Shown here: positions 24,428 through 29,317 of the stretch, in pieces
Numbering within the stretch: position 1 is the stretch's first letter
Layout: each line of letters begins with the position of its first letter
IMG/VR virus record: IMGVR_UViG_3300043449_001157
Span: 1-29,317 of that record
Length of the DNA stretch: 29,317 bases
Source of the DNA: a virus
Strand: one strand, 5' to 3'
Notes under the pieces: generated by a model
Database searches by the model: none
The model's input: the letters and a program-made list of their open reading frames with translations, nothing else
Told to the model about the DNA's origin: nothing
Made by a program: the position numbers and the translations under genes

Positions 24428-25971
24428 ACATCACTCAACAGGTTCTTGTACAGGTCCACGAGCTTTTCGTGGATGTCAACCTTTTCCGAAAGCATCTTGT
24501 AAATCCGTCGCTCGACCGGGCTTCCTTCAAGATGCACCACAGTGCAGGGGTTACGTTGTCCCGCACGATGCACACGAGCATTAGCCTGCAAGTAGGTTTC
24601 GATAGACGTTATCGGACCCCACCAGACAACCACGTTGGCCGCGTGCAGAGTTACGCCGTGCGCTGCAGCTTGAGGCTGGATGACCAGCACTTGTGGGGTC
24701 TTGTCGTTCTGGAACTTGGCAAAGATGTCCGTACGCTTCGTGGCCGATATACCTCCATGAATCACTTCGCACGAAACATTGTTGGCCGTAAGTTCCTCAG
24801 ACAGTATATCAATCGCGTGCCTGAACGGAGCAAACACAATGACCTTGTGGCTGGCCTCCTCAATAACTTCCAGCAATGCTGCGATGCGGTTCTTGGCGTC
24901 AAACGCCACCACTTCTCCACTATCCGAATAGACTGCGCCACACGACAGCTGCAACAGCTTGTTCAGGTTGGCAGCGGCATTGACAGTCGTGATCTCCTCG
25001 TTCGCTGCGTACACCATCATGTTCTTGCGTAGCTTCTCGTAATACTTATCCTGCTGTGCAGTCAACGGGACGTGCCTTGACGTGTACGTCATCTCCGGCA
25101 GGTCTAGGCATTCTTCCTTTGTAAACCGGATCGCTGGCTGCAATACCCTGTGTACGATCTGTTGGGCCTCGGACTTCGGGATCCACTTGAACGTCGTGAT
25201 CTTCCGCATAACTTGGTCGCGGAACGCACCGAAGAACTTGGGCACTCCGCCCGGATTGATGATCTTGGCGAGCCCGTACGCATCTGTTGGGACCTGCGCC
25301 GCTGGCGTACCTGTTAGCATCCACACCCACATCTCGGGGCGTATGATGGAGTTGAACGTCCGCCATCGCTTGGTCGATACGTTCTTGTACGAGTTGGCCT
25401 CATCAACCACGATCAAGTCGAACCCGCCATTCTTCACATCGTCCTTAACAATCTCCAGCCCATCGAAGTTGCAGATGACGAACTCAGCGTCACTCAGCAC
25501 GGCCTTGCGGCGCTTGTCCTTCGAGTAGCTATGCGCGATTGCGCAGGTACGATGAACTGCAAACTTGAACAAATCACCTTCCCATGCCGACGACATGATG
25601 GACAGTGGGCATAGCACCAGCACGCGCTTGATCAGCCCGACCTTCATCAAGTAATCCGCAGCCCATATCACTGAGGAGGTCTTGCCTGTTCCTTGCTCAT
25701 TGAAGCAGAACGCTCGGCGGTGCAACGTCAAGAAGGATGCCGTGGTCTTCTGGTGTTCGAACGGTCGGTACAATCCCGGCCAGTCGTACTTGCCTATGAT
25801 CGGGGACGGTACGTTCTTGACCCCCATGTTCGACAGGATCTGAGCTTCTTCCACACCCCACCTGACCAGCACTTCGTTTGACCCCAACGGTTTCGAGTTG
25901 GGCACGACAGTCAGGATGCGGTTGGGCTCCCGTACTTTCAGCAGCAATGCTTTATTTTCTATGATCTGCAC
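24424..25971 (-). CDS. SNF2-type DEAD-like helicase/ATPase
   Basis: A 515-residue protein with a GTG start supported by AGGAAG six bases upstream. Motifs of SF2/SNF2 enzymes are in order: YRPFEHQ (Q-like), Walker A EQGTGKTS at 92-99, LVLCPLSIMSSAW (Ia), VVDEANSYKN with DEAN at 190-193, LTGTP at 219-223, an IVFAPFRHAID segment starting the second RecA domain, and QANARVHRAGQ at 462-472 (motif VI). The length is that of the minimal phage form, with no extra DNA-targeting domain. Such phage enzymes are thought to remodel DNA or protein-DNA complexes in replication or recombination. The HNH and Cas4-like genes lie upstream. A promoter candidate and two hairpins lie in the 120-base leader. Confidence 0.9.
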   Translation of the reverse strand: MQIIENKALLLKVREPNRILTVVPNSKPLGSNEVLVRWGVEEAQILSNMGVKNVPSPIIGKYDWPGLYRPFEHQKTTASFLTLHRRAFCFNEQGTGKTSSVIWAADYLMKVGLIKRVLVLCPLSIMSSAWEGDLFKFAVHRTCAIAHSYSKDKRRKAVLSDAEFVICNFDGLEIVKDDVKNGGFDLIVVDEANSYKNVSTKRWRTFNSIIRPEMWVWMLTGTPAAQVPTDAYGLAKIINPGGVPKFFGAFRDQVMRKITTFKWIPKSEAQQIVHRVLQPAIRFTKEECLDLPEMTYTSRHVPLTAQQDKYYEKLRKNMMVYAANEEITTVNAAANLNKLLQLSCGAVYSDSGEVVAFDAKNRIAALLEVIEEASHKVIVFAPFRHAIDILSEELTANNVSCEVIHGGISATKRTDIFAKFQNDKTPQVLVIQPQAAAHGVTLHAANVVVWWGPITSIETYLQANARVHRAGQRNPCTVVHLEGSPVERRIYKMLSEKVDIHEKLVDLYKNLLSDV

Positions 25972-25992
25972 TATTTCTTCCTAATGGGATAC

Positions 25993-26021
25993 AGACCGAA
26001 AGTGATGTTTTCACTCGGTCT
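25993..26021 (-). promoter_or_regulatory. Hairpin in the SNF2 helicase leader
   Basis: Arms AGACCGA and TCGGTCT (25993-25999 with 26015-26021) are continued by GTGA/TCAC (26002-26005 with 26011-26014) after a two-base bulge, giving an 11-pair stem with a 5-base loop. It lies between the predicted transcription start and the GTG at 25971. There is no U-tract after it on either strand, so it does not look like an intrinsic terminator. Confidence 0.6.
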
Positions 26022-26023
26022 AT

Positions 26024-26040
26024 GACTACTTACGGTAGTC
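26024..26040 (-). promoter_or_regulatory. Second hairpin in the SNF2 helicase leader
   Basis: Perfect 6-base arms GACTAC and GTAGTC (26024-26029 with 26035-26040) enclose a 5-base loop. It is two bases from the larger hairpin, so the two stems could stack. In the minus-strand transcript this would be the first structure after the predicted start site, a place where hairpins often protect the RNA 5' end or control translation. Confidence 0.55.
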
Positions 26041-26065
26041 ACTCGGCTATTTGCTAGCGGTCCCG

Positions 26066-26095
26066 ATAGTACACCGGGCAAAAATCAGAAGTCAA
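26066..26095 (-). promoter_or_regulatory. Sigma70-like promoter candidate before the SNF2 helicase
   Basis: On the minus strand TTGACT (26090-26095, five of six matches) and TACTAT (26066-26071, four of six) are 18 bases apart, and TG immediately precedes the -10. The -35 overlaps the end of the HNH gene. The predicted start at about 26059 is just before the two hairpins. The TTTGACTTC around the -35 is shared with the candidate at 24399-24427. Confidence 0.5.
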
Positions 26096-26358
26096 ATGGG
26101 TTTGTTCTTCGAGCTGCGCTTATAGCCACGATTGGCCGACGCGCTCTTGACACGCAGGTTGGACTTTGCTGTGGACCCGCCCTTGCTCAACGGGACCTTG
26201 TGGTCCACGTCCTTGCCGTCGCCCTTGTGGACTCGGCCTTCCTTCATCAGCTTGGCGCGTGCTGCATTGCGCTTCGCTCGGTTCTTCTTCTGCTCAGGTG
26301 TGCCCTGATACTGCGCGTACTCCTTGTCGTACGGTCGCGGCTTGTTTACGTATGGCAT
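26092..26358 (-). CDS. HNH endonuclease
   Basis: An 88-residue product from the ATG at 26358, two bases after the stop of the Cas4-like gene; AAGGA lies about 11 bases upstream. Longer in-frame starts would overlap the Cas4-like gene deeply and add non-homologous sequence. The HNH core is DVDHKVPLSKGGSTAKSNL with Asp52-His53, Asn67 and a final Asn76 (SASANRGYK). The rest is very basic, suited to DNA binding. Single-domain HNH proteins in phages act as free-standing or packaging-associated nucleases. No terminase is nearby, so the role is open. No metal-binding CxxC pairs are present. It could cooperate with the neighbouring Cas4-like nuclease and helicase. Confidence 0.85.
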   Translation of the reverse strand: MPYVNKPRPYDKEYAQYQGTPEQKKNRAKRNAARAKLMKEGRVHKGDGKDVDHKVPLSKGGSTAKSNLRVKSASANRGYKRSSKNKPI

Positions 26359-26359
26359 G

Positions 26360-27028
26360 TTAGTAGGATCCTTTTCCATTGTGGGTGCAGTCCTTGACTG
26401 GGCACCATTTGCTACAGGTGAAGTTCGGGCGCGGGTTCCACACGTCGGCTTTGTAGGATTCTTCCAGCCGTGCCGTATCCGTGATCCACCGTTGCCAGTA
26501 CACAGGCTCTTGCGCGACATCAAACGCATCGCGGACAAACTCGTTAGCAACAACGAACAGCAGCCCCGCCTTCACCCGCTTGACCTCGGGGAAGTGTTTG
26601 AACAGGGCCAGTGACAGAATCTCCAGCTGCTTGGTGTCTGCATACTTGCTGGACTTGCCGGTCTTGTAGTCAACCATGCGAGCCTCGTCGCCCTGCAGAA
26701 TGATCAAGTCAGCGATACCCCTCCACCAAACATCCTTGGAGAAGAAGTCACAGGGCTCAAGATTCTTGGTGAGCCCCATCTTGTGTTCACACAGAAACGT
26801 ACCCGGATACTTGCGCAGTGCGTCAAGCATCTCCTGAACGTATGAAAACTTCTCTGGCAGTGGCGTGCCAGATTGGATAAAGTCCTCGGCTGCTTTGTGC
26901 ATTTCCAGCCCGTAGGCCAGATGCTCGCTCGGCGGCTCCTTGACATCCTTCTTGACCTTGAGCCGGTAATACTTATGCGGGCATTGCTTGTACAAGTCTA
27001 GCGCCGAATACGACCACGAGTATTTCAC
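26360..27028 (-). CDS. Cas4/RecB-like PD-(D/E)XK nuclease with Fe-S type cysteines
   Basis: A 222-residue protein from a GTG at 27028 with GGAGG four bases upstream. The nuclease motifs are visible: His44 (GLEMHKA), Asp107 (RGIADLI), Asp120-x-Lys122 (MVDYKTGKS) and Gln134 (KQLEILSLALF), the order expected of PDDEXK_1/RecB family exonucleases. Cysteines at 16 (YKQCPHKYY) and 205, 209 and 214 (CSKWCPVKDC) match the four-cysteine Fe-S site of Cas4 and AddB proteins. It probably processes DNA ends in phage recombination or replication. No cas1, cas2 or CRISPR array is present, so an adaptation role here is not supported. It is next to the HNH and SNF2 genes. Confidence 0.85.
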   Translation of the reverse strand: MKYSWSYSALDLYKQCPHKYYRLKVKKDVKEPPSEHLAYGLEMHKAAEDFIQSGTPLPEKFSYVQEMLDALRKYPGTFLCEHKMGLTKNLEPCDFFSKDVWWRGIADLIILQGDEARMVDYKTGKSSKYADTKQLEILSLALFKHFPEVKRVKAGLLFVVANEFVRDAFDVAQEPVYWQRWITDTARLEESYKADVWNPRPNFTCSKWCPVKDCTHNGKGSY

Positions 27029-27050
27029 AGGACCTCCGGAACCAATAGGA

Positions 27051-27230
27051 TCAAGGGATTGTACGCCCTTTCAGTTCCTTATTCCTCGCGGCACGCTTCT
27101 CAATGCAGGTCTTGCAGCGCCACCGCCATTGGGTGCCGTTCATCACGGGAACCCGGTACAGCACAGTTGCACTTTTCCCGCAGGACAGACAGGCCCCATT
27201 CTTGGTGGGGGAAGTAACTTTTGGTGTCAT
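27051..27230 (-). CDS. 59-residue zinc-ribbon protein
   Basis: A short gene read directly on the minus strand, with AGAAGGAA about five bases before its ATG. Two CxxC pairs, Cys14/Cys17 (CLSC) and Cys39/Cys42 (CKTC), sit 22 residues apart, the spacing of a zinc ribbon. Aromatic and basic residues (QWRWRCK) lie before the second pair. The C-terminal tail is basic (EKRAARNKELKGR). A nucleic-acid-binding role is likely. It fills the gap between the 265-residue conserved protein and the Cas4-like nuclease with the same strand and short spacings, so it should be in the same transcript. Confidence 0.75.
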   Translation of the reverse strand: MTPKVTSPTKNGACLSCGKSATVLYRVPVMNGTQWRWRCKTCIEKRAARNKELKGRTIP

Positions 27231-27241
27231 GTTCGTTCCTT

Positions 27242-28039
27242 CTACAGGGAGTAGTGTTTATTGACGAACCCCAAATCGGGATCCCCCACAAGGCACCACT
27301 TCACCCAAGTCTTCGATTCTTCGTAATGCCGCCAATGCCCACGCCGGAAGTGCAGTCGCTTTTTCCCTCCACCACCGGCCCCCGCACTGGGGTTTGCTAT
27401 ACGGTGGCGCTTCGCAAGATCAACGACATAGTAATCAGATATCGGACGACGGCCCTTGCTGATCCGTTTTTCATTAAGCTTCGCAGGGGCACGCACTACC
27501 GTATGTGTGGCAACCTCCGCATCAAGAGCGACACAGATTGCTTGGATCTGTGTTTGTATAAAGTCTATAAGATCATCGTGCGCGTGCTCGGCGTCGAGGA
27601 GTACCCAATAATCGCCAGACTGAACAAAAACCGTGACGCCGCCTTCGTTAGCAACAGCGATAACCGACCACCCCGAAATTCGGAACTCGAAGGCACACTT
27701 ATCAAACGGCAGCTTGTACTCGTCTGCTACCTCAACAGCACCATTGAAAGCCCCTGCCCAATCATGACGCACAACAAACGTATGGGCAATGTGCCGCATT
27801 GGGTCGTCCGCGTCTAGCGTGTGGGTTATCCAAGTTTTACCGTTGCCGCTGTACCTTACAAAATGTTTGGTTAGCAGGGCCTCGGTTAGAATATGAAGCC
27901 GAGAGCAATCGTTCTTCTCCAGTACAAACTTTCCAGCGTTTACCCAATCTATAGCTTCCGCTAAGCGAGGTAGGGAAGGATGGTTCGCATAGACCGGCGT
28001 ATCGGGAGGTAAAGGTGTTGTTTCTGTCAGCTTTGTCAT
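27242..28039 (-). CDS. Conserved phage protein with RRGHWR motif, function unknown
   Basis: A 265-residue protein starting in an ATGA overlap. The N-terminal ~170 residues are mixed alpha/beta without a motif I can name. The end carries KKRLHFRRGHWRHY followed by WVKWCLVGDPDLGFVNKHY. This C-terminal block is a recurrent feature of phage early proteins: a basic RRGH-R element before a W-V...VG...G-V-K-Y ending. I know of no confirmed function. The AGAGGGG stretch (about residue 226) looks like a flexible joint between the two parts. It lies between the small 67-residue gene and the zinc ribbon. Confidence 0.7.
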   Translation of the reverse strand: MTKLTETTPLPPDTPVYANHPSLPRLAEAIDWVNAGKFVLEKNDCSRLHILTEALLTKHFVRYSGNGKTWITHTLDADDPMRHIAHTFVVRHDWAGAFNGAVEVADEYKLPFDKCAFEFRISGWSVIAVANEGGVTVFVQSGDYWVLLDAEHAHDDLIDFIQTQIQAICVALDAEVATHTVVRAPAKLNEKRISKGRRPISDYYVVDLAKRHRIANPSAGAGGGGKKRLHFRRGHWRHYEESKTWVKWCLVGDPDLGFVNKHYSL

Positions 28040-28239
28040 GCTTGCTCCCTAAGTAGCGCGTTGGCAACCGGTACCCAGCAATCCTTCTCGTGCGGCTTGT
28101 ACGATACTACCCCGCAGCAGGCACGATGCCCGACTTCATCCTCCGGACCATCGTACGAAACCCCACCATCTGACAGGACTGCATCCTGCAGCACGACCCG
28201 CAGCTTCATGTTCTGCTCAATCAGAGCCTTGGGATTCAT
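28036..28239 (-). CDS. Small hypothetical protein
   Basis: A 67-residue protein linked by ATGA overlaps on both sides, to the 64-residue zinc-ribbon-like gene upstream and the 265-residue gene downstream. The N-terminal ~20 residues form a helix (MNPKALIEQNMKLRVVLQDA). The rest has three Cys (HRACCGVV, then KDCWVP) and a short acidic stretch (DGPEDE). Coupling on both sides supports that it is real. I do not recognise the family. Confidence 0.6.
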   Translation of the reverse strand: MNPKALIEQNMKLRVVLQDAVLSDGGVSYDGPEDEVGHRACCGVVSYKPHEKDCWVPVANALLREQA

Positions 28240-28430
28240 GGCCTATCAAACCCCTTGAACAGCGGCCACCCATAGTTACGTGGGGAAGTTACCATCTTGT
28301 TCTCGTCGCAGACAGGGCAGACATCTTCCCACAAAGTGAATCCTCGAAGCCCGAGATCCTGCCACTCCATCGGATCCAGCGCATCCTTCGCGCACTCAGC
28401 GCACACCTGATCAGGATATTTTTGCTTCAT
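28236..28430 (-). CDS. Small zinc-ribbon-like protein
   Basis: A 64-residue product from the ATG at 28430 that overlaps the end of thyX by 20 bases; a longer open frame upstream lies inside thyX and was not chosen. Two CxxC pairs, Cys10/Cys13 (CAEC) and Cys38/Cys41 (CPVC), form a probable zinc site. The C-terminus (GWPLFKGF) is aromatic. The stop overlaps the next start (ATGA). Proteins of this type are common in early phage operons, and most have no assigned role. Confidence 0.7.
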   Translation of the reverse strand: MKQKYPDQVCAECAKDALDPMEWQDLGLRGFTLWEDVCPVCDENKMVTSPRNYGWPLFKGFDRP

Positions 28431-29061
28431 CTTTCGCACTCCAAGCTTCCCAAATCGTCGGCACCTGATTCGCCAGCTCGTGGCTGATCTGTTGTGCAAT
28501 CAGGCGGTGTTCTTTTTGCGTTGCATCATCCGACCTCAATGCACAGTAATGCAGCCAGCTGCGCAGCGTGCCGCTCATGTACATCCTGCTCGGCGTCAAG
28601 CCTTCAGGCAGCAGGGCCCGTGCTTGTTCCTTGGCAATCCCGTTAGTCAGTGCCCAACGATATATGTCGGTCGCCAGCGTACGCAGCACCCTCTGCTGGC
28701 TTTCCCATTGGACTGAGAGGCGCATATCCTCAACTTCGTAGCTACTCTGCCTGTTGTTCGGATCCTGCATCCGACACTCCCGAAGAGGGACGTAGGGTAA
28801 CTTGCTGACATCTTCATACCTCTGGCTGAATTCCTGAAACGAGAATGACCGATGCCGCAGGATCTGCCGACCAATATCCCGTGTCGTGTTGATCTCGAAG
28901 CACGCAGACGCCATCTCGAACGGCGACCAATGCTCGTTGCGGATCATATACTTCAGCAGCCCCACCACGTTCTCGTTGTCCTGATTAGCAGGATTACTGA
29001 CGCGGGCCATGTACCCGATAAGCTTCTCAGCCTCGGGCGTGATCCAGATTAGTTTGACCAT
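28411..29061 (-). CDS. thyX: Flavin-dependent thymidylate synthase ThyX
   Basis: A 216-residue protein. The ThyX signature RHRxxSxxxxSxRY is complete: Arg69-His70-Arg71, Ser74, Ser79, Arg81-Tyr82 (RHRSFSFQEFSQRY). HWSPFEM (44-50) and the C-terminal TLRSWLHYCALRS...TQKEHR match other family blocks. The enzyme methylates dUMP to dTMP using methylene-tetrahydrofolate, FAD and NADPH, and so supplies thymidylate for phage DNA synthesis. The length is normal. It follows the 26-residue membrane peptide by three bases and heads the chain of overlapping small genes. No thyA is present in the window. Confidence 0.95.
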   Translation of the reverse strand: MVKLIWITPEAEKLIGYMARVSNPANQDNENVVGLLKYMIRNEHWSPFEMASACFEINTTRDIGRQILRHRSFSFQEFSQRYEDVSKLPYVPLRECRMQDPNNRQSSYEVEDMRLSVQWESQQRVLRTLATDIYRWALTNGIAKEQARALLPEGLTPSRMYMSGTLRSWLHYCALRSDDATQKEHRLIAQQISHELANQVPTIWEAWSAKDEAKIS

Positions 29062-29064
29062 ACT

Positions 29065-29145
29065 TCAATAATCCCCCAGAAAAAGCCCGACGAACGCGAG
29101 AAGCACCGCCCCGGTCAGGATCTCTTCCAAGCTTAGGTTGATCAT
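29065..29145 (-). CDS. 26-residue single-pass membrane peptide
   Basis: A very short frame whose ATG overlaps the stop of the preceding partial gene (ATGA). It ends three bases before thyX. Residues ~9-23 (ILTGAVLLAFVGLFL) are a single hydrophobic helix, preceded by a short acidic start (MINLSLEE). Such micro-genes in early phage operons can be inhibitors or membrane modulators. The exact overlap and spacing favour a real gene, but length leaves doubt. Confidence 0.5.
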   Translation of the reverse strand: MINLSLEEILTGAVLLAFVGLFLGDY

Positions 29146-29317
29146 TCCACGGACCCACCGTAAAACTCAAGCAGCCGCTTGCAAGCCTTGATGTGCTTCT
29201 TAATGATCTTGGCATCTTCAGCAGGATCAGCAGTAAACAGGCATAGACCTCTCCCGTTGCGGTGGGCCTCTAGATTCTCCTTAAAATTCGCCAGCGTATT
29301 CTGCAACGACTGAATGA
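29142..29317 (-). CDS. C-terminal part of a small helical protein (5' end outside the window)
   Basis: The frame is open from the right window edge to a TGA at 29142-29144, giving about 58 residues. It is charged and helical (LQNTLANFKENLEAHRNG, then EDAKIIKKHIKACKRLLEFYGG). The stop overlaps the ATG of the membrane peptide. No family is recognised. Confidence 0.55.
   Translation of the reverse strand, partial: IQSLQNTLANFKENLEAHRNGRGLCLFTADPAEDAKIIKKHIKACKRLLEFYGGSVE

Noticed and set aside
25993-26040. Hairpins as a transcription terminator
   Set aside because: No U-tract follows either stem on either strand.
26359-26553. Longer N-terminus for the HNH protein
   Set aside because: It would lie entirely inside the Cas4-like gene. 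The ATG at 26358, two bases after that gene's stop, gives a normal HNH protein.
26360-27028. Cas4-like protein as evidence for a CRISPR system
   Set aside because: No cas1, cas2 or other cas genes and no regular direct-repeat/spacer array are present; solo Cas4-like nucleases are common in phages.
27100-27291. 63-residue minus-strand frame overlapping the zinc ribbon gene
   Set aside because: The other frame (27051-27230) has paired CxxC motifs, a good ribosome site and fits between neighbours; this one has none of these.
1-29317. tRNA genes, insertion sequences, integrase or attachment sites
   Set aside because: The gaps between genes are short and I saw no cloverleaf, transposase, recombinase or flanking repeats in them.

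Overview
This window is a large part of a tailed double-stranded DNA phage genome (class Caudoviricetes). Its structural genes look podovirus-like: a nozzle/stabilisation-type protein, several hydrophobic or Gln/Gly-rich candidate ejection proteins and one giant virion protein. Coding density is very high, with many start/stop overlaps of the TAATG and ATGA kind. I saw no tRNA, rRNA, insertion sequence, integrase or CRISPR array, so nothing here shows lysogeny. By eye the base composition is moderately GC-rich, apart from one AT-rich gene at 386-1654. A proteobacterial, probably aquatic, host is plausible from the protein types, but the sequence does not prove it.

Layout. Positions 1-19653 hold a rightward (+) late block. 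It starts with the end of a fibre-like protein, a seven-repeat beta-propeller-like gene, a tail assembly chaperone-like protein, a second fibre-like protein and a small hypothetical. A holin and a GH24 endolysin follow. Next come an 878-residue tail nozzle/stabilisation-type protein and a jelly-roll-like structural protein. Then there is a run of five candidate internal or ejected virion proteins, interrupted by one acetyltransferase-like protein. The run ends in a 1887-residue protein carrying an HELIH metallopeptidase-type motif.

The late block meets a leftward (-) block at about 19654-19680, where a hairpin with a U-tract on the minus strand ends leftward transcription. The minus block (29317 to 19678) is the DNA metabolism region. 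In transcription order it holds a partial small ORF, a 26-residue membrane peptide, thyX, two small proteins, a conserved protein of unknown function, a 59-residue zinc ribbon, a Cas4/RecB-like nuclease, an HNH nuclease and an SNF2-type helicase. It continues with a coiled-coil protein, a four-Cys protein that may be a single-strand DNA-binding protein, a small HTH regulator, a primase-helicase and a small conserved hypothetical.

How it fits together. The minus block supplies thymidylate (ThyX), replication initiation and unwinding (primase-helicase) and DNA processing (SNF2 helicase, Cas4-like nuclease, HNH). The plus block builds the tail and ejection apparatus and lyses the cell. The points most worth a second look are the giant protein with its embedded metallopeptidase motif; a short glycine-pair motif shared by three neighbouring virion proteins; the AT-rich propeller gene lying between two related fibre genes; a promoter followed by two hairpins in front of the SNF2 helicase, with a shared TTTGACTTC box; and a marked excess of GGATCC sites.
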